Assembly (NCBI GenBank): GCA_947243845.1
Contig: CAMXIF010000008.1
Coordinates: 60,586 to 124,585, forward strand
Length of the DNA: 64,000 bases
Direction of reading: 5' to 3'
Source: an uncultured bacterium
GTDB taxonomy: Bacteria; Bacillota; Clostridia; Lachnospirales; Lachnospiraceae
The position numbers and the translations under genes were made by a program. The notes under the pieces were generated by a model that worked only from the letters and a program-made list of their open reading frames with translations, searched no databases and had not been told where the DNA came from. Below are positions 1-8,910 of this stretch, one piece after another (position 1 is the first letter of the stretch; each line of letters opens with the position of its first letter).

Positions 1-365
1 GCAGACATTTTTTCATAACGGAAACCTCCCGGACAGTAAAAGGTTTTCACCTTTTTCAGTTCGGGCTCATTGAAGTTTCGTTTAAGGGCTATATCGATTT
101 CCGGGTTGTCTATCGGGCTTGCTCCAACACAAAATGCAATCAGTTTCTTACCTGCCCACTTATCGATATTTCCCTTAAACCAACCGATTTTACTGATACT
201 GCCCGCACAAGCCCAGCCTCCAAAAATAATTGCTTCATATGCCGCCAAATCCTTCTTTTTGGCGGCTGCTAATGCAAGGCAGTCGGCTCCGGCAGCTTCC
301 GCGATCCATTCGGCATAGCGCTTTGTGAAGCCTGTTTGTGAATTGTAAATTACGATGGTTTTCAT
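1..365 (-). CDS. Flavodoxin-domain protein (3' end cut by window edge)
   Basis: The reverse strand reads MKTIVIYNSQTGFTKRYAEW and continues open to the left edge (about 121 residues visible, C-terminus missing). The opening strand followed by NSQTGFTKRYAE matches the FMN phosphate-binding loop of flavodoxins (T/S-x-T-G-x-T), and FGGWACAGSISK fits the second FMN loop region. It probably binds FMN and acts in cytoplasmic redox or oxidative defence; the substrate cannot be told. The start ATG lies 4 bases after the stop of the MarR gene, and GGAGAT overlapping that stop serves as its ribosome binding site, so the two are one transcript and probably translationally coupled. The MarR protein is therefore its likely regulator. 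Confidence 0.85.
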   Translation of the reverse strand, partial: MKTIVIYNSQTGFTKRYAEWIAEAAGADCLALAAAKKKDLAAYEAIIFGGWACAGSISKIGWFKGNIDKWAGKKLIAFCVGASPIDNPEIDIALKRNFNEPELKKVKTFYCPGGFRYEKMS

Positions 366-369
366 TTGC

Positions 370-879
370 CTAAATCTCCATGGAGTATAAATTTTTTTCA
401 TTAGCAACCTGTTTTTCCAGATTCTCTATTCCGGCGTACAGTTTTGATAGAAGAACGAAAAGCGTTTCAATTTCTTTGTCTGTATACACTTCAAAAAGAT
501 ATTTCAATTTTTCCTGATATTCTGAAAAGTCATTTATATAAAAATCATTTCCCTTTTCTGTGAGGCTGATACACGTAGCTCTTGTATCATGGGGATTTTG
601 CTGAATCGTAATGAATCCTTTTTTCAGCAAGGCATCAGCCAGTTTTTTGATGTTTTGTCTTGAACAGCCCAATAGATTTCCCAATTGGGTAAAGGTCAGC
701 TGTTCTCTTGACTGTCTGACGATTGATAGTAACATGAATTGCTTTAACGTTATCTCTGGGATATGGTTATCGAAAAGCGTTTGCAGCTTATTGCCGGCGA
801 TAAATAATGTGCTGAAGACAGCCTTTGTCTGGTTCTGCGTAGAACTTGAAAATTTGGTGATCAAATCCTCTAAATTCAT
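370..879 (-). CDS. MarR family transcriptional regulator
   Basis: The 169-residue protein has the winged-helix layout of MarR: an N-terminal dimer helix, TLKQFMLLSIVRQ, TFTQLGNLLGCSRQNIKKLADALLKKGFI (recognition helix around residues 62-90), then the wing NPHDTRATCISLTEKG (about 96-112, with the D-x-R-A wing signature) and a C-terminal dimer helix. It has no extended sensor domain; MarR proteins usually bind a small ligand or sense oxidation at the dimer interface. The ribosome binding site AGGAGG is 5 bases before ATG. Two near-identical operators at its own promoter suggest autorepression together with the downstream flavodoxin gene. Confidence 0.93.
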   Translation of the reverse strand: MNLEDLITKFSSSTQNQTKAVFSTLFIAGNKLQTLFDNHIPEITLKQFMLLSIVRQSREQLTFTQLGNLLGCSRQNIKKLADALLKKGFITIQQNPHDTRATCISLTEKGNDFYINDFSEYQEKLKYLFEVYTDKEIETLFVLLSKLYAGIENLEKQVANEKNLYSMEI

Positions 880-895
880 AAAGCCCTCCTGATTG

Positions 896-907
896 GCAAC
901 AAGTTAC
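896..907. promoter_or_regulatory. Putative MarR operator, copy 2
   Basis: GCAACAAGTTAC differs from copy 1 at one position and sits just downstream of the predicted transcription start. The pair of pseudo-palindromes matches the usual size of MarR dimer sites. Confidence 0.7.
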
Positions 908-914
908 GCTTTTA

Positions 915-943
915 ATTATAGCAACTAGTTACCTATATGTCAA
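915..943 (-). promoter_or_regulatory. Consensus sigma-A promoter of the marR-flavodoxin operon
   Basis: On the minus strand TTGACA (943-938) is separated by 17 bases from TATAAT (920-915), a perfect housekeeping promoter. Transcription would start near 908, about 30 bases before the MarR start codon. The spacer contains operator copy 921-932. Confidence 0.93.
921..932. promoter_or_regulatory. Putative MarR operator, copy 1
   Basis: GCAACTAGTTAC is a near-palindrome (inner AACTAGTT is perfect) that fills the spacer between -35 and -10 of the marR promoter. A second copy (GCAACAAGTTAC) lies at 896-907, so the two centres are 25 bp apart. Bound protein would block RNA polymerase. Confidence 0.75.
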
Positions 944-1105
944 TCGGAATGATAAAAGTGCATGGGATTCCGTAGTCGGCAACACTATAGAACTGGAGTT
1001 GATGCAAAAGAGAAGCTAGAGACTTTGACTTCACATAATATTTATGAATGTAAACAAATTTATTGGGGATAATTGTAAAAATTAAGAAAAATAAGGAAAA
1101 ATTGC

Positions 1106-1135
1106 TTGCATTTTTATCCAAAAATGGTGTATGAT
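1106..1135 (+). promoter_or_regulatory. Putative promoter of the secreted repeat protein
   Basis: TTGCAT (1106-1111), an 18-base spacer and TATGAT (1130-1135) stand 60 bases before the start codon at 1195. The rest of the 315-base gap 880-1194 contains the divergent marR promoter and no credible gene. Confidence 0.6.
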
Positions 1136-1194
1136 AAATTTACATAAATATTTATTATGGTAATGATAATGGAATATGTATTGGAGGAGCTAAA

Positions 1195-2256
1195 ATGAAA
1201 AAACATAGAATTGTACAATGGTGTATGGCTTTGTGTATGGCTTTGGGGCTGTTAATCCTTCCGGCGGCACGGATGGATGCGCAGGCGGCTGAGGTGATTG
1301 CAACGGTGCGCGGAACCGTTATGAAGGGAACCACATCTCAGTTGATGTATCTGGATACTTCCAGCGGAAAGATGGAGGTGAAGATTGATGGCAGTACGGA
1401 CACCAGCGGGTGCAAGTTTTTACTGCCGGGGAAGGTGATCAGTGTCTCTCTTTCCCATGGCTCCGATGGATATCTCCATGCGGTAAAAATCAGTGCGGAT
1501 GCACAGGATTCATCGGTGTCTCTGGATACTTCCAGTGTATCAACGGTGACGGGTACATTGAATGAGAAGACTAAAAATGATATCCTTTGTCTGGATACAC
1601 AATATGGGCTGATGGAATTAAAATATGATAGTTCTTTGGATATGAGCGGCTGCACTATCATGGTGCTGGGACAGAACTATACAGTGAAATGCGCGAGAGG
1701 GTCTGATGCTTATATGCATGCCATCAGTATCAGTGACGCGTCCTCGTCCGGAGGTAGTACTGGCGGCAGTACGACTTCCTATGTGCCAAGCAACAGCAGT
1801 TCTTCCAGTTCTGTTACGGGTAAAGTTTCCAGTGATACAACACCGGATATCCTGTATCTTTCTACAGATTACGGAGTAATGCAGTTTAAGATTGACAGCG
1901 ATGCAGATACCAGCAGAGGCATGGTACATACAAAGGGCAACAAGCTGACCGTGTATTTTTATCATGGTTCCGATGGATATCTCCATGCCACAGGCATTGT
2001 GGGTGAAAAGGAAAACGCTTCGGATGTGTCGGTGGATTCTTCCAGCACATCTACAGTATCCGGACAGGTCATGAAGAAATCAAACGAGAATATACTTCGT
2101 CTGGATACACGGTACGGAGAGATGGAACTGAAGATGGACAAGATTCAAAGCGGCAATAGTGGAAAAGCCCTTGTGGAAGATATGTGGGTGAGTGTGACGT
2201 GTGCGAGAGGTTCCGATGCCTACATGCATGCACTCAGTATCAGCACTCTCAGATAG
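1195..2256 (+). CDS. Secreted protein with four tandem ~65-residue repeats, function unknown
   Basis: The 353-residue protein starts with a classic signal peptide (KKHR basic end, hydrophobic CMALCMALGLLILPAA, likely cleavage after AQA near residue 31). Then come four repeats at about 34-101, 115-181, 207-273 and 285-352. Each has a V-x-G-x-V opening, L-D/S-T-x-x-G-x-M-E/Q-x-K-x-D, and a closing G-S-D-A/G-Y-M/L-H-A. Ser/Gly-rich linkers separate them, the longest at about 182-206. Repeats 1 and 3 share HGSDGYLHA while 2 and 4 share ARGSDAYMHA, so a two-repeat unit was duplicated. There is no LPXTG, membrane anchor, lipobox or choline-binding motif. The family is not one I recognise; small beta-barrel repeats for surface or polymer binding are a guess. 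The ribosome binding site is GGAGGAG. Confidence 0.85.
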   Translation: MKKHRIVQWCMALCMALGLLILPAARMDAQAAEVIATVRGTVMKGTTSQLMYLDTSSGKMEVKIDGSTDTSGCKFLLPGKVISVSLSHGSDGYLHAVKISADAQDSSVSLDTSSVSTVTGTLNEKTKNDILCLDTQYGLMELKYDSSLDMSGCTIMVLGQNYTVKCARGSDAYMHAISISDASSSGGSTGGSTTSYVPSNSSSSSSVTGKVSSDTTPDILYLSTDYGVMQFKIDSDADTSRGMVHTKGNKLTVYFYHGSDGYLHATGIVGEKENASDVSVDSSSTSTVSGQVMKKSNENILRLDTRYGEMELKMDKIQSGNSGKALVEDMWVSVTCARGSDAYMHALSISTLR

Positions 2257-2309
2257 TGCGGCGGACAGTGTCTGTTCTGCCATTTCCATACAAAGTAAAC
2301 TTTCTGTAA

Positions 2310-3782
<1,473 letters not shown>

Positions 3783-3818
3783 GTGCAGTCAGCGTAAAAA
3801 ATGATAAATAGTCCAAAA

Positions 3819-3854
3819 GACATGTAAGCTGTCAGAGATGGCTGCTTACATGTC
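3819..3854 (+). terminator. Likely terminator of eno
   Basis: GACATGTAAGC (3819-3829) and GCTTACATGTC (3844-3854) form a perfect 11-bp stem with a 14-base loop. The following T-run is short (CTATCTTTT), so termination strength is uncertain. Confidence 0.6.
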
Positions 3855-3989
3855 CTATCTTTTGCGGTGTATATGATACCTGTGCCAGATGTCGCGAAGC
3901 TGGTAAAACAGACAGGAAAAGTGAATAAATAACTTGGCTATAAAGATGAATGAGAGGATAATTGATATTCGGGAAAGGGTGAGTTCAAG

Positions 3990-4652
3990 ATGAAGAAAAT
4001 CGGGGTACTATCCGATACACATGGAAAACTTCGACAGGAAGTTATTGATGTATTACGGGGATGTGACAAAATACTGCATGCAGGAGACATCAACACGCCA
4101 GGGGTGTTGGAGAAACTGCAGGAGATTGCGCCAGTCTTGGCGGTGCGTGGCAACGCGGACAAAGAATGGGCTCAGACACTGCCGGTAATGTTAGAAGAGG
4201 AGATTTTCGGCCTGCGGGTTTTGATGGTACATAATAAAAAGGAACTGCCGGTGGATTTGGCAGGATATGATTTGGTCATTTACGGACATTCCCATAAATT
4301 TGAAGAGCGCAGGGAAGCGTGTTTCTTCTTGAATCCGGGAAGCTGCGGTCCGAGGAGGTTTTCCCTGCCGGTGACATTGGCGGTGGTGGAAGTGGAAGAT
4401 GACGGGACGTTCCGGATCGTAAAGAAGGATATTGTGAATGTGCCGGATGGTAAGAACGTGGAGATTGGTACGGAAAAAACACTGGCCTTATTGCTGCGGG
4501 ATGTGGATAAGGGCAGGAGTGTTGCGGAGATTGCCGACAAATATAAAATTGAGGAAGAGATGGCAGAGCAGATTTGCAGAATGTATCTGACGCACCCGGG
4601 TATTGGGGCAGCCGGAGTGCTGGATAAGATGGCAATGCCCAGAGATAGATAG
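3990..4652 (+). CDS. YfcE/MJ0936-type metallophosphoesterase with a C-terminal helical domain
   Basis: Residues 1-155 form a calcineurin-like phosphodiesterase: GVLSDTHG (metal D and H), HAGDIN, RGNAD, HNKK and GHSHKFEER supply the usual D-x-H, G-D, G-N-x-D/H and G-H-x-H metal ligands. Relatives hydrolyse phosphodiesters in vitro, with uncertain natural substrates. YfcE proteins are usually ~160-180 residues; here about 60 more follow, with a helix-turn-helix-like stretch (SVAEIADKYKIEEEMAEQIC) near residues 172-191. That part could bind a partner or nucleic acid. The ribosome binding site (GGGTGAG) is weak. The gene is not clearly in an operon. Confidence 0.85.
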   Translation: MKKIGVLSDTHGKLRQEVIDVLRGCDKILHAGDINTPGVLEKLQEIAPVLAVRGNADKEWAQTLPVMLEEEIFGLRVLMVHNKKELPVDLAGYDLVIYGHSHKFEERREACFFLNPGSCGPRRFSLPVTLAVVEVEDDGTFRIVKKDIVNVPDGKNVEIGTEKTLALLLRDVDKGRSVAEIADKYKIEEEMAEQICRMYLTHPGIGAAGVLDKMAMPRDR

Positions 4653-4675
4653 GAAAATTCCATATCTGTTTTTGC
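4647..4675 (+). terminator. Weak terminator after the phosphoesterase gene
   Basis: AGATAGGAA (4647-4655) pairs with TTCCATATCT (4658-4667) with one bulge, followed by GTTTTTG. It overlaps the stop codon. The 90-base gap to the convergent MATE gene holds nothing else visible. Confidence 0.5.
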
Positions 4676-4742
4676 GTTTCACTCGCCCAGAACATGAATC
4701 TGCTTCATTCACTCACTTCATTCTATAGTCCTGTCGTTGGCC

Positions 4743-6104
4743 TCAAATTTTAATCTGTGTCCACTTGCCCTTCTTAAACCGTGTTGAGGCAAAAAGGAAA
4801 CGTGAGACCTGATCTGCCAGAACACCCAGCCAGATACCTACAATGCCGAATCCCAGTATGTAACCACCCACAACAGAACCGATGGTGCGGATAAAGGTGA
4901 CGCTGATGGTGGAGGCCACAGCGGTGTAAAAGGTATCTCCCGCACCGCGCAGACAGCCCATGTACACTACTTGGCTGATCTGGAAGATTACTACGAAGAT
5001 AATGACGCGCATGATGCTCACACCAATGGCAACTATATGTTCCTCTGCAAAGAAGAGATGCATCAGCGGTCCGGCGCCCACGAAATACACGACTGCCAGA
5101 AAGGCGGAAATGATGCCGCCGAACATTCTGCATATGCGGCCATATTCCTTGGCCAGGTTTTCATCTCCGGCGCCGAGACTGCGCCCGATCAATGCTACGG
5201 CAGCTGCCTGTAGTCCGTCTCCAAAGGAGAAGGACAGTCCCATGATATTCATTCCCACCTGATGGGCGGCCATGGCATCGGTTCCCTGCTTGGCGGCCAT
5301 GATTGCCGTCAGCATAAAACCGATTCTCATGAGAAGCTGTTCAAAGAACACACTGTAGCCGACCTTGATCAGGTGTATGAAAGCGTCTGCGGCAGGCAGA
5401 ACTCGGTTTTTTATAATGTAGGGGAGACTGATAAAACCTTCCGGTCTCAGGATGGAGAGGATGCTCATGATACAGGCAACCACTGTTCCCAGAACGGTTG
5501 CCAGCGCTGCACCATGAATGCCCAGTGCCGGAAAGCCCAGGTGACCATTGATCAGCAGATAGTTAAAAATGATGTTCACCGTGTTGGAGGTCACATTGGT
5601 GCGCATGGTGATTTTCGTGTTGCCTGCGCCTCTCTGGGCAGAATTAATGCCCATCTGGATACAGTTAAAGATCATGCCGCCCATAATAATCTGAAAATAG
5701 GCCACAGCACTGTCATGGGTTTCCGTTGTGGAACCACACAGATGTATGATGGGGCTTGCCAGAAGCACAAAGAGGATACTCAAAAGGATTGCCGCTGCAA
5801 TAATAAATACGATGGCAGTGCTGAGAATCCGATTGGCCTCATCCGGTTTTTCCTCACCCCGTCTTCTGGCCACCAGCGCCGATATCGCTACGTTCAGGGC
5901 AAAGAACAACGCCAGACCAATGAACTTGGGCTGTGTCGTAAGTCCCACGGCGGCTACAGCATAGGAGCCGAGGGAACTGACCATCAGCGAGTCCACCAGT
6001 CCGGCGAAAGCCACGAAAAAAGATTCCACAATGGATGGCCATGCCATGTTGAAAGTGACGAGAATATTTTCTTTACTGTGTTTGGCCAGAAAGGATGTCT
6101 GCAT
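4743..6104 (-). CDS. MATE family multidrug/metabolite exporter
   Basis: The 453-residue protein is the full length of the MATE family and has about 12 hydrophobic segments in two similar halves (MVSSLGSYAVAAVGLTTQP near residues 42-60, then the second half opening around 245). Such carriers use Na+ or H+ gradients to expel cationic compounds across the cytoplasmic membrane; the substrate cannot be inferred. It lies downstream of the phosphoribosyltransferase-like gene in the same direction, but the 85-base gap contains a copy of the dispersed repeat, so joint transcription is not certain. Confidence 0.93.
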   Translation of the reverse strand: MQTSFLAKHSKENILVTFNMAWPSIVESFFVAFAGLVDSLMVSSLGSYAVAAVGLTTQPKFIGLALFFALNVAISALVARRRGEEKPDEANRILSTAIVFIIAAAILLSILFVLLASPIIHLCGSTTETHDSAVAYFQIIMGGMIFNCIQMGINSAQRGAGNTKITMRTNVTSNTVNIIFNYLLINGHLGFPALGIHGAALATVLGTVVACIMSILSILRPEGFISLPYIIKNRVLPAADAFIHLIKVGYSVFFEQLLMRIGFMLTAIMAAKQGTDAMAAHQVGMNIMGLSFSFGDGLQAAAVALIGRSLGAGDENLAKEYGRICRMFGGIISAFLAVVYFVGAGPLMHLFFAEEHIVAIGVSIMRVIIFVVIFQISQVVYMGCLRGAGDTFYTAVASTISVTFIRTIGSVVGGYILGFGIVGIWLGVLADQVSRFLFASTRFKKGKWTQIKI

Positions 6105-6136
6105 TTTATATCAATCTCTCGTTATACAGGTTTTGG

Positions 6137-6186
6137 TATCCGAGGCTGCGAAGCAGTCCCCGCAAAGCTAATTCCAAAGGAATTTA
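6137..6186 (-). repeat. Dispersed intergenic repeat, copy 1
   Basis: Read on the minus strand, these 50 bases match 63810-63859 (after ftsZ) without gaps at 41 of 50 positions. They begin with an AATTCC/GGAATT hairpin and end with CTCGGATA. The copy lies between the MATE and phosphoribosyltransferase-like genes. Confidence 0.8.
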
Positions 6187-6189
6187 CTT

Positions 6190-6834
6190 TTATTTTTGTA
6201 TCGCTGAATAGCCATATGCATTTGCGAAAGCGTCTATGGGCTGTTTTTCCTTGCACAGGGCACATTCCTCAGAACTGTAGGTTTTGTACTCCGGAATGTC
6301 AGAGGTGTTAAACAATGCGTTGATCGGTATGCCCATCACACTGTTAGCCGCGCTGAAAATCGCGCTTACGCCGCTGATGGTCGCGCCATAATAGGTCAGA
6401 GTCTGTACTGTTTTGGTGACAGTACGGCCCGTGGTGGCACTTGCTAAGAGGAGCAGTACGTTTTTATCTTTGATCATAGGAAGATAATTATCACGGAATA
6501 ACATCTGTCCGGCAGTGGAATATTCCGGGGTAACAATATAGATTGTCTGGTGTGCATTTCGGGAATATACGCCAGCCCTTGTCAATTCTTCTGCTAAAAA
6601 TGCGCCGATAATCTCACAGCCATCGATACAGACGATTGTATCCACAACGGTGGACAGCATAATCTGCCTGCTCAGTTCCTTGGCGGCTGTGGATGCCTCG
6701 CTCAGCCTGGTCTTCATAGTTGTCATATCCAAAAAGTGATTGATATGGGAGTTGGGGGTTACGAAGTGTCCGTGGATTGCCTTCAACTCGATGTTGGGGT
6801 GGCTTTTGGAGTGAATCTTAATAAGTTCCTTCAT
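6190..6834 (-). CDS. Phosphoribosyltransferase-like protein (orotate PRTase-like family)
   Basis: The 214-residue protein has the shape of a type I phosphoribosyltransferase: an N-terminal hood, a central VVDTIVCIDGCEIIGAFLAEEL segment, and a fold strand NVLLLLASATTGRTVTKTVQ where the PRPP loop normally sits. The acidic pair of the canonical PRPP motif (hydrophobic-DD-x-x-T-G) is replaced by ASATTG, so catalysis is in doubt. The C-terminus has C-x-x-C (ECALCKEKQPID, about residues 190-201), unusual for a PRTase and possibly zinc-binding. The start at 6834 was chosen because AGGAGG stands 7 bases before it; an upstream in-frame ATG at 6852 overlaps that site. A regulatory or PRPP-sensing role is possible but inferred. 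Confidence 0.7.
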   Translation of the reverse strand: MKELIKIHSKSHPNIELKAIHGHFVTPNSHINHFLDMTTMKTRLSEASTAAKELSRQIMLSTVVDTIVCIDGCEIIGAFLAEELTRAGVYSRNAHQTIYIVTPEYSTAGQMLFRDNYLPMIKDKNVLLLLASATTGRTVTKTVQTLTYYGATISGVSAIFSAANSVMGIPINALFNTSDIPEYKTYSSEECALCKEKQPIDAFANAYGYSAIQK

Positions 6835-6908
6835 ATGCATACCTCCTATCATGATAAATTTATTTGGGGCATAATATTTCCCTGAGGAATTATCATGCTG
6901 TTATAAAT

Positions 6909-6937
6909 ATTATACAGCCTTGACATGCGTAAATCAA
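6909..6937 (-). promoter_or_regulatory. Putative promoter of the PRTase-like gene
   Basis: On the minus strand TTGATT (6937-6932), a 17-base spacer and TATAAT (6914-6909) would start transcription about 70 bases before the start codon. No equally good promoter was seen for the divergent hemZ. Confidence 0.6.
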
Positions 6938-7068
6938 TCTCGGCTTGGTAAAATATCCTGTACATTTTGCAGGAGAGATGATAAGCTGTAGGGAAAATGA
7001 CAGGTATCCTGGAATGGTATATACGGGAAAGAGTTAGATCAGGATGTTTTGCAGGAATGAGGTTTGAA

Positions 7069-8631
7069 ATGCAGATTGTTAAAAGTAATAAGGCACAGTT
7101 TGAATATGATATCCATGCATTGGTAAAGGCTTTTTATCCGGAATGGGAATTGAAAGTACTGACACCGGATTCTGTGATTAGAGATAAAAAAATACTGGAA
7201 ATTCAGCCGGTGATGGAGCTTTTGTTTGGAGATGCGGCAGTAGTGCTTTTTGTGCGGAATGGTTTACATAACTCTGAAAGACAACATGTAGTACAGGAAG
7301 AGAAAAGGGATAACGCAGATATAACAGATGCAGATGTAACAGATATAGAAGAAAGGCATGATAAGGAAAAGGAAGGATATCATGCATATTTCTGGAGGAA
7401 TATAGAGCAAGTAGAGCCGAGGGCGTATAAAAATGCCTTTAAGCGTTTTCTCTACACATCCCTTCGGGAGGAGACAGGAATCTCTCTGCCTTGGGGAAAT
7501 CTGACGGGGATTCGTCCTACCAAGATTGCGATGACCATGTTGGAGCAGGGCGGAAGTGAGGCGGAGATAGCAGATTTTATGCAGAAAGAACATTTTGTTA
7601 GCGATGAAAAGACAGCACTGGGTATCGAGATTGCCAAGAGGGAGCGGGATATCTTGAGCAGTCTTCATTATGAGGATGGGTACAGTCTTTATATTGGGAT
7701 ACCTTTTTGTCCTACAACCTGCCTGTATTGTTCCTTTACTTCTTATCCGATCAGCCTGTGGCGGGAACGGGTGGATGAATATCTGACAGCGCTGGAACTG
7801 GAGATTGATGCAGTGGCGGCCTTGTACCAGGATAAAATATTGGATACGGTCTATATCGGCGGCGGTACACCAAGTTCACTGACAGCGGCACAGATGGAGA
7901 GATTGCTGACTAAGCTGAGAAACACCTTCGCCTTTGGGACAGTACAGGAGTTTACCGTGGAAGCAGGGCGCGCAGACAGTATCACAGAAGAGAAACTGCA
8001 GGTACTATATGAAAATGGCGTCACCAGAATCTCCGTAAATCCGCAGACCATGAAGCAGGAGACTTTACAGCTGATTGGCAGACGGCATACGGTGGAGCAG
8101 GTAGTGGAGGCTTTTGGGCTGGCACGCAAGGCAGGGTTTGACAATATCAACATGGATATTATTCTGGGTCTTCCCGGAGAGACCGCAGCGGATGTGTCAC
8201 ATACCATAGCGGCTATCAAAGGATTATCTCCTGATGCCTTAACGGTACATTCCCTGGCAGTAAAGCGGGCATCTAAACTGCATCAATGGATCGAGGAGAA
8301 CGGTGTGACAGCTTACAATAATACAGAAGAAACCATGAGGATTGCAGCAGAAGGTGCGGCGGATATGGGAATGGTTCCCTATTATCTTTACCGACAGAAG
8401 AACATGTCCGGTAATTTTGAAAATGTGGGATACTCTAAAGAAAATAAATATGGGATTTATAATATATTGATCATGGAGGAGATGCAGACCATTGTGGCTC
8501 TTGGCGCCGGTTCGATTACCAAGAGGGTATTTTCGGACGGACGGATTGAACGGTGTGAAAATGCCAAAGATGTGGAGACTTATATGGGGAATATCGAGGA
8601 GATGATTGGGAGGAAGAGGAAGCTTTTATAA
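7069..8631 (+). CDS. hemZ: HemZ-type radical SAM protein (coproporphyrinogen dehydrogenase-like)
   Basis: The protein (520 residues from this start) resembles B. subtilis HemZ, a radical SAM relative of oxygen-independent coproporphyrinogen III oxidase HemN. C214, C218 and C221 in PFCPTTCLYC ligate the 4Fe-4S cluster, followed by YIGGGTPSSLT, SVNPQTM and NMDIILGLPGET as in HemN-like enzymes. WGNLTGIRPTK is typical of the HemZ subfamily N-terminal part. The start MQIVKSN was preferred over an ATG at 6997 because HemZ proteins begin this way and GAGG lies 7 bases upstream. The window shows no hemE or ferrochelatase, so a role in heme synthesis is unproven; HemZ-like proteins are common in heme-less clostridia. 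Confidence 0.85.
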   Translation: MQIVKSNKAQFEYDIHALVKAFYPEWELKVLTPDSVIRDKKILEIQPVMELLFGDAAVVLFVRNGLHNSERQHVVQEEKRDNADITDADVTDIEERHDKEKEGYHAYFWRNIEQVEPRAYKNAFKRFLYTSLREETGISLPWGNLTGIRPTKIAMTMLEQGGSEAEIADFMQKEHFVSDEKTALGIEIAKRERDILSSLHYEDGYSLYIGIPFCPTTCLYCSFTSYPISLWRERVDEYLTALELEIDAVAALYQDKILDTVYIGGGTPSSLTAAQMERLLTKLRNTFAFGTVQEFTVEAGRADSITEEKLQVLYENGVTRISVNPQTMKQETLQLIGRRHTVEQVVEAFGLARKAGFDNINMDIILGLPGETAADVSHTIAAIKGLSPDALTVHSLAVKRASKLHQWIEENGVTAYNNTEETMRIAAEGAADMGMVPYYLYRQKNMSGNFENVGYSKENKYGIYNILIMEEMQTIVALGAGSITKRVFSDGRIERCENAKDVETYMGNIEEMIGRKRKLL

Positions 8632-8641
8632 AGATAGCGCT

Positions 8642-8678
8642 AAGGCGTATGGGAAATAGTGGTTTCATACGTCTTTTA
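8642..8678 (+). terminator. Terminator of hemZ
   Basis: AAGGCGTATG (8642-8651) pairs with CATACGTCTT (8666-8675) over 10 bp with one G-U pair, followed by TTATC. The gap 8632-8910 contains this hairpin, the promoter at 8844, and nothing else I can name. Confidence 0.75.
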
Positions 8679-8843
8679 TCATTTTGTGAAGTGATAAGAA
8701 ATTTCTGAATTTATAATCCCAAAATCATCGAATCAGAAGAGCATAGCCAAGGCCAGACAAATTCCATCACGCTTGTGACTCCGCCTACTGCACATTTCTG
8801 GCTGCCCTGTGGAACTGTGTGCCTGGCAAAGGGCAGAAAGTAC

Positions 8844-8872
8844 TTGCTTTTTGAGTTAAATCATACTATAGT
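8844..8872 (+). promoter_or_regulatory. Putative promoter of the Rpn-like gene
   Basis: TTGCTT (8844-8849), a 17-base spacer and TATAGT (8867-8872) predict a start near 8879, upstream of both possible start codons of the next gene. Confidence 0.65.
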
Positions 8873-8910
8873 AAACTTACATTTCATATCGTATCACTTT
8901 TCACAAAGAT

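Noticed and set aside
933..1121. Minus-strand ORF of 62 residues upstream of the secreted repeat protein
   Set aside because: It has no ribosome binding site, its composition is that of AT-rich noncoding DNA, and it covers the promoter of the secreted protein.
5262..6311. Plus-strand ORF of 349 residues opposite the MATE gene
   Set aside because: It is antisense to a complete MATE coding region, is rich in His/Cys/Gln as expected from a shadow frame, and shows no domain.
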